64,000 nucleotides of DNA from Arthrobacter psychrochitiniphilus (GTDB lineage Bacteria > Actinomycetota > Actinomycetes > Actinomycetales > Micrococcaceae). Each line of letters starts with the position of its first letter. Positions within the stretch are counted from its first letter, which is position 1. Under the pieces are notes generated by a model that had not been told where the DNA came from, ran no database searches, and worked only from the letters and a program-made list of their open reading frames with translations. Below, piece by piece: positions 53,045 through 61,636 of this stretch. A program made the translations under genes and the position numbers. Where the stretch lies: assembly GCF_003185915.1 (NCBI RefSeq), contig NZ_QHLZ01000001.1, positions 496,001 through 560,000 on the forward strand. Reading direction: 5' to 3'.

Positions 53045-54232
53045 ATGACTGACCATCTCCCCCTCACATCACCACAGGATCCCAAACCCGGCTCCCAGTC
53101 CGCGCTGCGGCATCGCAATGAACAGCTCATTGTCGCAACTCTGCGTGAGCTCGGTCCCCTCCCCCAGGCTGAGCTTGCTCGGACCACGGGTCTGTCCACA
53201 GCAACGGTCTCCAACATCGTTAAGTCCATGTGCGCAGAAGGGCTCGCCCACACCAGCCCTACCACCAGCTCGGGGCGACGCGCCCTGGCGGTTTCGCTGC
53301 TGGAGTCCCCCCACGTTGTTGTGGGCATTGATTTTGGCCGCAGCCACGTTCGGATCGTTCTAGCCAGTGCGGACCACCAGGTAAGAGCGGAAAAATCAGC
53401 ACCCCTGCCAGTGGGGCATCTGGCCACCGAAAGCATCGCCACGGCCGCTACCATGCTGGCGGATGCCCTGGCGGAATCCGGAATCTCCCGCAGTGATGTC
53501 ATGGGCGCTGGGATCGGGGTTCCGGGCCCCATTGACCACCGCACTGGAACCGTCATCCGTGGCGCCATCTTGCCCGAGTGGGTGGGCGTGAATATTGTGG
53601 CCCGTCTCGAAGAAGCCCTCGGCATGCCAGTATTTGCCGATAATGACGCAAACTTGGGCGCCCTGGCCCAAGTGACATGGGGTGAGCACAGCGCCGTCCG
53701 AGACCTAGTGTTCTTGAAGATCGGCAGCGGCATAGGTGCAGGCCTGATCCTCAACGGCGCCCCCTACTACGGACACACCGGCATCACCGGTGAAATTGGG
53801 CACGCCACCATCTTTGACCAAGGCCTGGTGTGCCGCTGCGGCAACCGCGGCTGCCTGGAAACCGTTGCCTCTACAGCGCTCATGATTGAACTCCTCAGCC
53901 GTGGGGAACCCCGCCCCCTCACCGTGCAGGACATCATTGCCCGCGCTACATCCGGGGATGCTGCGGCGCTTCGAGTCATTGACGACGCCGGCATGGCCGT
54001 GGGCCGGGCTGTGGCCAACGTGGCCAACATGATCAACCCGGAGATCATTGTGGTGGGCGGCCCACTCGCAGCCTTGGGCCACATCCTGCTCGATCCCATC
54101 CGGCGCGGACTGACAAGGCACGCCGTTCCCGCAATTGGCGAGGCAACCACCGTCGTCATGTCTTCCCTCGGCGATCGGGCCGAGGTGCTGGGTGCCGTTT
54201 CGCTGGCCCTAAACCACACCCGCAAGCACTAA
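53045..54232 (+). CDS. ROK family transcriptional repressor
   Basis: The 395-residue protein has an N-terminal winged helix-turn-helix (NEQLIVATLRELGPLPQAEL and LSTATVSNIVKSM, about 23-60) and a sugar-kinase-like ROK domain with GIDFGRSHVRIVLAS, GIGVPGPID and the zinc motif CRCGNRGCLE. Such proteins (NagC, XylR, Mlc types) repress sugar genes until a sugar binds. It lies directly upstream of a sugar ABC operon on the same strand, and a similar sequence block precedes both transcription units, so it probably regulates itself and that operon. Confidence 0.93.
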   Translation: MTDHLPLTSPQDPKPGSQSALRHRNEQLIVATLRELGPLPQAELARTTGLSTATVSNIVKSMCAEGLAHTSPTTSSGRRALAVSLLESPHVVVGIDFGRSHVRIVLASADHQVRAEKSAPLPVGHLATESIATAATMLADALAESGISRSDVMGAGIGVPGPIDHRTGTVIRGAILPEWVGVNIVARLEEALGMPVFADNDANLGALAQVTWGEHSAVRDLVFLKIGSGIGAGLILNGAPYYGHTGITGEIGHATIFDQGLVCRCGNRGCLETVASTALMIELLSRGEPRPLTVQDIIARATSGDAAALRVIDDAGMAVGRAVANVANMINPEIIVVGGPLAALGHILLDPIRRGLTRHAVPAIGEATTVVMSSLGDRAEVLGAVSLALNHTRKH

Positions 54233-54306
54233 TACGCCCAAATAAGCACCAGCCAGCGCAGCATTCATGGTGGGAGGAGACAAAAAGGGCTACTGTTACC
54301 AATCCG

Positions 54307-54348
54307 TTGCGTTAAATAATTGACTACAACAAGTGATGCAGGTAACTT
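54307..54348 (+). promoter_or_regulatory. candidate promoter/operator of the sugar ABC operon
   Basis: TTGCGTTAA (54307-54315), a -35-like TTGACT (54320-54325), TGATGCA (54334-54340) and a -10-like TAACTT (54343-54348, 17-bp spacer) occur in order. The same blocks, in the same order, lie upstream of the ROK gene. Confidence 0.5.
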
Positions 54349-54414
54349 TTGGGGAGCGGGTATTTAACCACCCACAAGATCATCATTTTCGAACAATTAT
54401 TCACGGAGGAAAAT

Positions 54415-55704
54415 ATGCGACGTCGTCTATCGTTGCTTGCCGGAGTTGCAGCGCTGGGTCTGACCCTTGCAGGCTGCGGCGGAGGCGGCGACACACCCAG
54501 TGACAACGGCAACGCCAAGGATGCAACCGGCAAGGTTGGCGTCTTCACTTGGTGGGCTGATGGTTCTGAAAAGGCTGGCCTGGATGCCCTCGTTGGCGTG
54601 TTCAACAAGGACTTCCCGAACGTCACCTTTGACAACCTGGCTGTTGCTGGCGGCGCCGGTTCACAGGCTAAGAGCGTTCTGGCTGCCCAGTTGAAGGCTG
54701 GCAACCCGCCGGATTCCTTCCAGGCCCACGCAGGTGCCGAACTGCAGGACTACATCGATGCTGACCAGCTCGAAGACCTCAGCAGCTTCTACAAGGACAA
54801 CGACCTTTCGTCGCAGTTCCCCAAGGACCTGGTTGACCGCCTGACAGTTGACGGCAAGATCTACTCCGTGCCCTCCAACATCCACCGCGCCAACGTGGTG
54901 TGGGCCAATGTTGAGGTCCTGAAGAAGGCCGGCATTGATCCGGAAAAGCCGGCTGAGAACCTTGACGGCTGGTTCGCAGACATGGACAAGATCAAAGCCA
55001 CCGGGGTCATCCCGCTGGCAGTGGCTGGTTCCTGGACCCAGGTCCAGCTGTTTGAGAACGTCCTGCTCTCCAGCTTGGGTGTTGACGGCTACAACGGCCT
55101 CTGGGACGGTAAGACCGATTGGAAGAGCGCCGAAGTAACCACGGCCATCAAGGCCTACGAGAAGGCACTTTCCTACACCAACACAGACCGTGACTCACTT
55201 AGCGACTGGGCTCCGGCAACGCAGCTGGTCCAGGACGGCGCAGCAGCGTACAACGTCATGGGTGACTGGGCCGAAGCCAAGTTCGCTCAGGACGGCGATA
55301 AGTCCGGCGTCGATTACACCTACTTCCCTACCCCGGGAACCGCAGGCGTTTTTGACTTCCTGGCTGACTCCTTCACCCTCCCCAAGGGCGCCCCGAACCC
55401 GGCCGGCGCCAAGGCGTGGCTGACCACCATCGGCTCGGCTGAAGGCCAGACCGCGTTCAACAAGGTCAAGGGATCCATCCCGGCCAACACCACGGCAAAG
55501 ACCGATGACTTCTCTGAGTACCAGAAGAGCGCCATCAAGGACTTCAGCCAGGACAAGATCGTTTCCTCCTTGGCTCACGGTGCAGCAGTGCCGGTTGCCT
55601 GGTTGAACGATCTGAGCACAGCTGTGAGCAAGTTTGGCGGCGACAAGAATGTTGATGGATTGCAGAGCTCCGCTGCAGCCATTGCGGCGAAGTTCGCCAA
55701 GTAA
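54415..55704 (+). CDS. sugar ABC transporter substrate-binding lipoprotein
   Basis: The ATG at 54415 follows a strong GGAGG; the product has 429 residues. A lipoprotein signal ends in LTLAGCGGGG, so the binding protein is anchored outside by its cysteine. The rest is a family 1 extracellular solute-binding fold of the carbohydrate (CUT1) class, with GVFTWWADGSEKAGLDAL near the start. The particular sugar is unknown; an alternative upstream ATG (54349) lacks a ribosome site. The following hairpin likely keeps this gene's message level above that of the permeases. Confidence 0.93.
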   Translation: MRRRLSLLAGVAALGLTLAGCGGGGDTPSDNGNAKDATGKVGVFTWWADGSEKAGLDALVGVFNKDFPNVTFDNLAVAGGAGSQAKSVLAAQLKAGNPPDSFQAHAGAELQDYIDADQLEDLSSFYKDNDLSSQFPKDLVDRLTVDGKIYSVPSNIHRANVVWANVEVLKKAGIDPEKPAENLDGWFADMDKIKATGVIPLAVAGSWTQVQLFENVLLSSLGVDGYNGLWDGKTDWKSAEVTTAIKAYEKALSYTNTDRDSLSDWAPATQLVQDGAAAYNVMGDWAEAKFAQDGDKSGVDYTYFPTPGTAGVFDFLADSFTLPKGAPNPAGAKAWLTTIGSAEGQTAFNKVKGSIPANTTAKTDDFSEYQKSAIKDFSQDKIVSSLAHGAAVPVAWLNDLSTAVSKFGGDKNVDGLQSSAAAIAAKFAK

Positions 55705-55716
55705 TAACCACAGTGA

Positions 55717-55760
55717 GGTTGGGGGCGGCCGTGACTACCAAGTTGCGCCGCCCCCAAACC
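55717..55760 (+). terminator. intercistronic hairpin after the sugar-binding protein gene
   Basis: GGTTGGGGGCGGC (55717-55729) pairs with a right arm ending at 55760, with one bulged A. It lies between the binding-protein and permease genes, without a T-tract, and probably attenuates transcription or stabilises the upstream message. Confidence 0.75.
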
Positions 55761-55795
55761 ATGTGGTCCCGAATTTCTTCGGAAGGAGGCAAACT

Positions 55796-56701
55796 ATGTT
55801 AAAGCGCGCAAAAACATGGGGCCCCAGCGTATTGCTGCTGGCCCCCACCATCATCCTCGTTGGCGTATTCGTCTACTGGCTCATCATTGAAAACTTCCGA
55901 GTCAGCCTGACCAACCAACACACCGCCAAACCGAGCAATAAGTATGTTGGTTTTGAGAACTACACCAACCTCTTGGCGGACCCCAACTTCCAGCACTCCC
56001 TATGGAACCTGCTGATCCTGACAGTTGTCTTCCTCGGCGGCACCCTCATTTTCGGCTTTTTGTGGGCCTGGATCCTGGAACAGCCGGCCAAGGGCGAAGG
56101 CTTCTTCCGCTCTGTCTACCTGTTCCCCATGTCAGTTTCCTTCATCGCCTCCGGCGTTGTGTGGCGCTGGCTGCTTTCCAGCCTGCAAACGTCCCAGCCT
56201 GGTGGTGAACGCACCACCGGCCTGAACCGCCTCTTGGACAGCGTGGGCCTGGGCGCCCTGCAAAACGACTGGTGGTCCAACCCCACCTGGGGTATCGCCG
56301 CTATTGCCGTCCCCGCCATCTGGCAGCTCTCCGGCTACGTCATGGCCCTTTTCTTGGCCGGTTTCCGCGGCATCCCGGACGAGCTGCGAGAAGCGGCCCG
56401 GATTGATGGCTGCACCGAATGGAAGCTGTACCGCCACGTGATCTTCCCGCAGTTGAGCCCCGTGATGCTCTCCGCCGTGATCATCATCGGCCACATGTCA
56501 CTGAAGCTCTTTGACCTGATTCGCGCCATTGTTCCGGACGCCAACACCTACGACGTCCAGGTGCCCGCCACCATGATGTGGGTCAAATACATTGGCAGCG
56601 ACTACGCCGATGCAGCAGCGATCGGAACCATCCTGTTGGTTCTGGTGGCCCTGGTTGTCATCCCCTACCTCTGGTACACCTCACGGATGGAGAAGCGCTA
56701 A
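55796..56701 (+). CDS. sugar ABC transporter permease (MalF/UgpA-like)
   Basis: From the ATG at 55796 (AAGGAGG at 6 nt) the product has 301 residues and six membrane helices, with the cytoplasmic EAA loop ELREAARIDGCTEWKLYRHV near 197-216 and a later LPQLSP-type stretch. It is one of two channel subunits of a CUT1-class importer. Its stop overlaps the next permease's start by 1 bp. The open frame extends to 55634, which includes the upstream hairpin and is not used. Confidence 0.93.
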   Translation: MLKRAKTWGPSVLLLAPTIILVGVFVYWLIIENFRVSLTNQHTAKPSNKYVGFENYTNLLADPNFQHSLWNLLILTVVFLGGTLIFGFLWAWILEQPAKGEGFFRSVYLFPMSVSFIASGVVWRWLLSSLQTSQPGGERTTGLNRLLDSVGLGALQNDWWSNPTWGIAAIAVPAIWQLSGYVMALFLAGFRGIPDELREAARIDGCTEWKLYRHVIFPQLSPVMLSAVIIIGHMSLKLFDLIRAIVPDANTYDVQVPATMMWVKYIGSDYADAAAIGTILLVLVALVVIPYLWYTSRMEKR

Positions 56702-57594
56702 TGGCCACCGCCACAGTGAATAATAAAAACCGCGCGCGTTCCGCCCAGGACATGGCCTCCGACGCAAAACGCACCACCAAGCGCCGCATCAACCGGACCT
56801 TGAAGTACGCACTGCTGATCTTCTTCGTCATCATGGTCCTGCTGCCCGCCTATGTTTTGTTCATCACCAGTTTCAAGGGCACCGCCGACGCCGATCCCTC
56901 GCGCGCCTGGTACCTCCCCCAGGTGTGGGAAACAGGAGGCTGGGTCAAGGCCTGGACCACCCTGGCACCGTCACTGGGCCGCACCGTCATGCTGGTGGTC
57001 CCCTCCGCCATCATCTCCTCCTTCTTGGGCTCCATTAACGGCTATGTACTCTCCAAGTGGAAGTTCCCCGGGGCCAACATCATCTTCACGTTGATCTTGT
57101 TCGGCATGTTCATTCCGTACCAGGCCGTGATGATCCCGTTGACGCAGTTGGTCAGCGATCTCGGCGTTCCTCAGGGCATCCCGTCCCTGATGCTTTTGCA
57201 CATTGTGTATGGCATCCCGATCTGTACGCTGATCTTCCGCAACTACTACGCCTCCGTGCCCGATGAACTGATCGAGGCCGCCCGCATGGATGGGGCCGGA
57301 ATTCTACGCACTTACGGCTCGGTCATCCTCCCGGTGTCAGCGCCTGGCTTTGTGGTAGTGCTGATCTGGCAGTTCACGTCCGCCTGGAACGATTACCTCT
57401 TTGCCGCGTTCTTCTCCTCCGGCCGCAACGGCCCGGTCACGATCGCACTGTCCTTCCTGGCCGGCGGTCAGCTCACCGACTACGCCGCCTCCATGGCCGG
57501 GGCACTCATCGCCTCCGTCCCCACGCTCATTGTCTACATCCTGTTGGGCAAGTACTTTGTGGGCGGCCTGATGAGCGGTTCCGTCAAGGGCTAA
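56701..57594 (+). CDS. sugar ABC transporter permease (MalG/UgpE-like)
   Basis: The 297-residue protein has a polar N-terminus (1-35), six membrane helices and the EAA loop VPDELIEAARMDGAGILRTY near 179-198. It completes the transmembrane channel with the preceding gene. No ATP-binding gene follows; actinobacterial CUT1 operons commonly rely on a shared MsiK-type ATPase encoded elsewhere. The frame open to 56578 lies inside the first permease and is a shadow. A strong terminator follows. Confidence 0.93.
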   Translation: MATATVNNKNRARSAQDMASDAKRTTKRRINRTLKYALLIFFVIMVLLPAYVLFITSFKGTADADPSRAWYLPQVWETGGWVKAWTTLAPSLGRTVMLVVPSAIISSFLGSINGYVLSKWKFPGANIIFTLILFGMFIPYQAVMIPLTQLVSDLGVPQGIPSLMLLHIVYGIPICTLIFRNYYASVPDELIEAARMDGAGILRTYGSVILPVSAPGFVVVLIWQFTSAWNDYLFAAFFSSGRNGPVTIALSFLAGGQLTDYAASMAGALIASVPTLIVYILLGKYFVGGLMSGSVKG

Positions 57595-57622
57595 ACCAGC
57601 GTCCTGAGGCTGGCCAACAGCG

Positions 57623-57682
57623 AAAGGCCCCTCCCGCCGTCGTATATTTCCAAAAGGAAGTACGACGCCGGGAGGGGCCTTT
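57623..57682. terminator. terminator of the sugar ABC operon, sharing sequence with the 33871 inverted repeat
   Basis: A 14-bp perfect stem (57623-57636 with 57669-57682) continues into CGTCGTA/TACGACG after one mismatch, and ends in TTTT. AGTACGACGCCGGGAGG is identical to the left part of the inverted repeat at 33871. Confidence 0.88.
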
Positions 57683-57713
57683 TGCATGTCATCCCACCTG
57701 CCTATGAGGTTGC

Positions 57714-57947
57714 TCAGTTGCGTTTCTTGGGACGGCTGGCGATGGCCAGCAACGCTATCAAGGCGATACCTGCACCGAGCTGCGCCAACAGCCTCCCCCA
57801 CGTCATGCCAGCGTTGAAGGCGTCAGAGCCGTGTGGGGCGGTGAGCCAGCTGATGGCTGTGATGCCGAGGCTGGTAATGATCAGCGTAGCGACGACCAGC
57901 ACTATCACCCTGCGACCAACGCTCATGCGGTACCAAATCATCCTCAT
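57714..57947 (-). CDS. small two-helix membrane protein of unknown function
   Basis: The 77-residue product starts MRMIWYRMSVGRRVIVLV and has two membrane helices (about 13-33 and 52-69) with a basic C-terminus (RPKKRN). Its start overlaps the AlkD-like gene's stop (ATGA), which argues it is real and cotranslated. I do not recognise the family. Confidence 0.65.
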   Translation of the reverse strand: MRMIWYRMSVGRRVIVLVVATLIITSLGITAISWLTAPHGSDAFNAGMTWGRLLAQLGAGIALIALLAIASRPKKRN

Positions 57948-58636
57948 GGAGTAACTGTTTCTTTTCGGGCCGCTTCTTGGCGGGCAACTATTTCGGTAAT
58001 CCAGATCGGCGCATAGGGTGAGGTGCAGTTGGGCGGTGTGGGATAGTCTTTGAGCACTTCGAGGCGTTCGCCGATAGCTAGTGCACGCTCGCGCAGCTCT
58101 GGGTTTTCAATGCCAATCTGGGCCAGCGCCGTGTTCATGGCCCATTGCAGGCGCGACGGGGCCGTTTTCATCTGCGCCTCAATGATCTCCAGCAGTTCCG
58201 GCAGGTTCAGCCCGTCCGGCTTTTTCACGATCAGTTCACTCGTCAGTGCCCAACCGGAGGCGGCCACAATAGGGTCGGGATCGGCAAACCAGGCCTGCCG
58301 CAACTCTTCCGTGTGGACGCTTTTCTTCACCACGTAGTTAATGAACCAGTCGTTGACCTTGGGTACGGATGCTTCCCGAACCATGGTTTCCAGCTCCTTG
58401 ACGGTGAACGCCTTGGGCCGGCAGATCAGCAGGGCCAGCAGACGGGCTGCCGTGTTGCCCGTCTGCCACAATTCGCGGGACAGCTCGGGCTGGGTTTTCA
58501 GCGCTTTCGCGATGGTGCGCAAGGTGCCAAGGTTCACGCCGTGATCGTCCCCGCGGGATTCATTGATGGCCCGTGCTTTAGGATTCTCCAGCGCAGCGAG
58601 CTCCTGCAGCAACTGCTCAGCGGTAAGCTGTTCCAC
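57944..58636 (-). CDS. DNA alkylation repair protein (AlkD-like, HEAT repeat)
   Basis: The 230-residue protein is all-helical with the short repeats typical of AlkD/AlkC-like glycosylases, including LRTIAKALKTQPELSRELW near 38-56 and ARLLALLICRP near 63-73. These enzymes remove or bind alkylated bases. The match is to the general family (COG4912-like); a HEAT-repeat protein of other function cannot be excluded. It overlaps the small membrane protein gene by 4 bp. Confidence 0.8.
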   Translation of the reverse strand: MEQLTAEQLLQELAALENPKARAINESRGDDHGVNLGTLRTIAKALKTQPELSRELWQTGNTAARLLALLICRPKAFTVKELETMVREASVPKVNDWFINYVVKKSVHTEELRQAWFADPDPIVAASGWALTSELIVKKPDGLNLPELLEIIEAQMKTAPSRLQWAMNTALAQIGIENPELRERALAIGERLEVLKDYPTPPNCTSPYAPIWITEIVARQEAARKETVTP

Positions 58637-58741
58637 GGTATTGCCTTTCTTTGATCTATAGTCTCAAGCGTAATAGCAGAGGCCCACACCGTGGCCCGTC
58701 ATGTTCCCCGCCCTACACCTGGCAACTGGCAGAATTGGCGC

Positions 58742-59839
58742 ATGAGCATCCAACGATTCGTCGGCCGTCCCGACTGGTACACAACGTTCAATCCCGAGAC
58801 CCTCACCGCAACCGGTGATGCCCTGCGCTGGGGAGTTGTCGCCACCGGAAACATTGCCCGCACCGTGACTGCCGATTTGGCACTTCTGGAGGACGCCGTC
58901 CTGCACGCCGTCAGTTCCCGCGGAGTAGGCAGCGCGGCCGGTTTTGCCACCGACTTCGGCTTCGCTACGTACTATTATGACGGCGGAGAGCACGGCACCG
59001 CCGCGGCTGGATACCTACAACTGGTGCAGGACCCGGACGTGGATGTTGTCTACATCGCCACCCCGCACGCCCAGCACTATGACATCGCCAAGGCTGCTTT
59101 GGAGCACGGCAAGCATGTTCTGTGTGAGAAGGCGTTGACCATCACCGCAGCTGAAGCACGGGCACTCATTGAGTTGGCCAGGGAACGGCAGCTGTTCCTC
59201 ATGGAGGCTGTGTGGGCACGGTTTGTTCCCGGCTTCCAGCGGGCGTTGGAGATCCTGGAATCCGGAGAGATCGGCCAAGTGAAGTGGGTGCGGGCCGATC
59301 TTGGTTTCCCTGCCCCGATGGATGACAGCGCCCGCATCTGGGCGCCAGCTGACGGTGGCGGGGCGCTCTTGGACATCAGCGTCTACCCCCTGTTGTGGGC
59401 GTGGGGCACGCTGGGCGCCCCGGAGGCCGTGCATGCCACGGCGGAGTTGACTGCCTTGGGTGTGGATGCGCAAAACTCTCTGGCCCTGAGCTACGCCAAC
59501 GGCGCCCAAGCCCAGCTGATGAGCTACCTTGGCTCGCATGGTCCCCGGGCCGCAGCAATTTCCGGGACCTTGGGGTTCATCGAAACCATTGGTTCGGTCA
59601 ATAACCCCAAGGGATTGCGGATCGGTGTGGGCTGGGAAGAGGAGCGCGAAGAGTATTTTGAGCACCCCGGCAGCGGATACACGTACCAGCTGCGCGAGGT
59701 AACCCGCTGCATCCAGGCCGGGCTAACTGAAAGTCCCACCATGCCTTTGGCTGACTCCTTGGCCATCATGGCACTCTTCGATAACGCTCGGGAACAAATT
59801 GGTGTCAGCTACCCCAACGATTCCCGCACGGACCTCTAG
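58742..59839 (+). CDS. Gfo/Idh/MocA family oxidoreductase
   Basis: From the ATG at 58742 the protein has 365 residues with an N-terminal Rossmann domain (RWGVVATGNIARTVTADL, about 30-47), VYIATPHAQHYD near 102-113, and the family motif GKHVLCEKALTITAAEA near 122-138, in which the lysine is the usual catalytic residue. It probably oxidises or reduces a sugar or inositol with NAD(P). The 51 bp before this ATG also read open from 58691. The neighbouring sugar importer suggests, but does not show, a common substrate. Confidence 0.92.
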   Translation: MSIQRFVGRPDWYTTFNPETLTATGDALRWGVVATGNIARTVTADLALLEDAVLHAVSSRGVGSAAGFATDFGFATYYYDGGEHGTAAAGYLQLVQDPDVDVVYIATPHAQHYDIAKAALEHGKHVLCEKALTITAAEARALIELARERQLFLMEAVWARFVPGFQRALEILESGEIGQVKWVRADLGFPAPMDDSARIWAPADGGGALLDISVYPLLWAWGTLGAPEAVHATAELTALGVDAQNSLALSYANGAQAQLMSYLGSHGPRAAAISGTLGFIETIGSVNNPKGLRIGVGWEEEREEYFEHPGSGYTYQLREVTRCIQAGLTESPTMPLADSLAIMALFDNAREQIGVSYPNDSRTDL

Positions 59840-59878
59840 CCCCACCCCACCGGCGCCTCCCCCACCCACGCCTCACCC

Positions 59879-59977
59879 ACAAACGCTCTCCCATCAATGG
59901 TTGAAAAATCAGGAACGCTATCTCACAAAGTGGGATAACGTTGCTGAAAAACTCGCCATTGCTGAGAGAGCGTTTGT
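59879..59977. repeat. four 12-bp repeat copies, two direct and two inverted, all 32 bp spaced
   Basis: Forward copies AACGCTCTCCCA (59882) and AACGCTATCTCA (59914) are 32 bp apart. Reverse copies TGGGATAACGTT (59931) and TGAGAGAGCGTT (59963) are also 32 bp apart. The inner two form a hairpin with a 5-nt loop, and the outer ends ACAAACGCTCTC / GAGAGCGTTTGT (59879-59890 with 59966-59977) are exactly complementary. It lies between convergent genes. Confidence 0.9.
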
Positions 59978-60042
59978 AACAAGCGGCTCGAAGGGAGGCA
60001 ACCCATCCTTGGAAGTGGGGGTGGGAGTGGGGTGGGAGTTGG

Positions 60043-60756
60043 TCAGCCTACTCCTAGGTAGGCTTCCTTGATCGCCGGGTTGGCCAGCAGTTCCTTTCCG
60101 GTGCCACTGTGCGTGATCTCCCCTGTCTCCAGGACAAAGCCTCGGTGGGCGCGCGCAAGCGCCTGATTGGCGTTCTGCTCCACCAGTAGCACTGTGGTCC
60201 CCTGGGAGTTAATCTCCGTGATGATCTTGAAGATCTGCCGGATGAACTGCGGTGCCAACCCCATGGACGGCTCGTCAAGGAGCAGCAATTTGGGGTGGGA
60301 CATCAAGGCCCGGCCAATGGCAAGCATCTGCTGCTCGCCACCACTCATGGTGCCGCCAAACTGCTTTTCACGCTCCTTCAACCGGGGAAACAAGGTGAAA
60401 ACCCGTTCCAGATCCTCCCCGACCTTGCTTCGATCCTTCCGGCCAAAGGTTCCCATATCCAAGTTCTCCAGGACAGTCATGGCAGGGAAGATGCCCCGCC
60501 CTTCCGGAGCCTGGGAGATACCCTGGACAACCCTGATATGGGCTTTCATTTTGGTGATGTCCTCACCCATGAACTTAATGGTTCCGTGCGTGGGGTTCAA
60601 CAATCCGGAAATGGTCTTCATAGTGGTGGTCTTGCCAGCACCGTTGGCACCAATCAGGGAAACAATCTCCCCCTCATCCACGGTGAAGGACATGTCATGG
60701 ATGGCCTGAATGCGCCCGTAATGGACGGAGACGTTCTCGAGCTCAAGCAAAGTCAT
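60043..60756 (-). CDS. livF: branched-chain amino acid ABC transporter ATP-binding protein LivF
   Basis: This 237-residue ATPase has Walker A GANGAGKT (36-43), the signature MSGGEQQM near 139-146, and Walker B LLLLDEPSMGL near 159-169. It is the second ATPase of a HAAT-class importer for branched-chain amino acids or related compounds. It overlaps livG by 14 bp and ends the operon livHMGF. The substrate-binding gene is not in the window. Confidence 0.94.
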   Translation of the reverse strand: MTLLELENVSVHYGRIQAIHDMSFTVDEGEIVSLIGANGAGKTTTMKTISGLLNPTHGTIKFMGEDITKMKAHIRVVQGISQAPEGRGIFPAMTVLENLDMGTFGRKDRSKVGEDLERVFTLFPRLKEREKQFGGTMSGGEQQMLAIGRALMSHPKLLLLDEPSMGLAPQFIRQIFKIITEINSQGTTVLLVEQNANQALARAHRGFVLETGEITHSGTGKELLANPAIKEAYLGVG

Positions 60757-61636
60757 CTTCGGGCTCCCCTAGATAGGCGGAAATAACGCGTGGGTCTTCA
60801 CGGATGTCATGCGGTTTGCCATCGGCGATCTTCTTCCCGAACTCCAGCACCACAATCCTGTCCGTGACCCCCATGACCAATTTCATATCATGCTCAATCA
60901 GCAACACCGTATAGCCATCGTCGCGGATGGTACGGATCAGCGCCATGAGTTCTTCTTTTTCTGCAGGGTTAAATCCTGCGGCTGGCTCATCCAGGCACAG
61001 CACTTTGGGATCCGTGGCCAGCGCCCGGGCAATTTCTAGGCGCCGCTGGCTGCCGTAGGGCAAATGCCGCGACAACGTGGCTGCCTGATGGCCAATGCCC
61101 ACAAAGTCAAGCAGTGCCATTCCCCGTTCAATGGCGTTGTGCTCCTCACGGACGTGCCGTGGCAGGCGCAGCAAGGCACCCACCACACTGGTCTTGTGCC
61201 GGGCATCCAAGCCCACCACCACATTTTCCAGAGCCGTCATCTCACCAAAGAGGCGGATGTTCTGGAACGTTCGGGCCAGCCCTGCGCGGGTGATCTTGTG
61301 CTGTTTCATCCCATTGAGCAGGCGTCCTTCCAGAAGGACCTCCCCACTGGTGGGCTTGTAAACACCCGTCATAGCGTTGAAACAGGTAGTTTTCCCGGCA
61401 CCGTTGGGCCCAATCAGCCCCAGAATTTCGCCACGTTTGATGGTGAAGCTGACATCATCCATGGCCACAAGGCCACCGAATTTCATGGTCAGGTTTTTGA
61501 CCTCCACCAGATCCTCGCCGATCCCAACGGCGAAGTCCCTTTCCGGCGCCACCATCTCGGCAGTTTCAAGAACTACCCCGCCTGCCGCCAGCGCAGCCGC
61601 GTCAACGGAGCCTGTGGGCTCTGGTGTTGCACTCAT
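60743..61636 (-). CDS. livG: branched-chain amino acid ABC transporter ATP-binding protein LivG
   Basis: The 297-residue ATPase carries Walker A GPNGAGKT (76-83), Walker [14 protein letters not shown] near 215-227, and the C-terminal LivG extension that ends with [10 protein letters not shown]. The first 40 residues form an unusual polar extension before the ATPase fold begins. It works with LivF as the motor of the importer; its start overlaps the livM stop by 4 bp. Confidence 0.94.
   Translation of the reverse strand: MSATPEPTGSVDAAALAAGGVVLETAEMVAPERDFAVGIGEDLVEVKNLTMKFGGLVAMDDVSFTIKRGEILGLIGPNGAGKTTCFNAMTGVYKPTSGEVLLEGRLLNGMKQHKITRAGLARTFQNIRLFGEMTALENVVVGLDARHKTSVVGALLRLPRHVREEHNAIERGMALLDFVGIGHQAATLSRHLPYGSQRRLEIARALATDPKVLCLDEPAAGFNPAEKEELMALIRTIRDDGYTVLLIEHDMKLVMGVTDRIVVLEFGKKIADGKPHDIREDPRVISAYLGEPEDDFA

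Noticed and set aside
52735..53052. 105-codon plus-strand ORF between the carbonic-anhydrase-like and ROK genes
   Set aside because: It overlaps the 3' end of one gene in another frame and the regulatory region of the next, with no family match.
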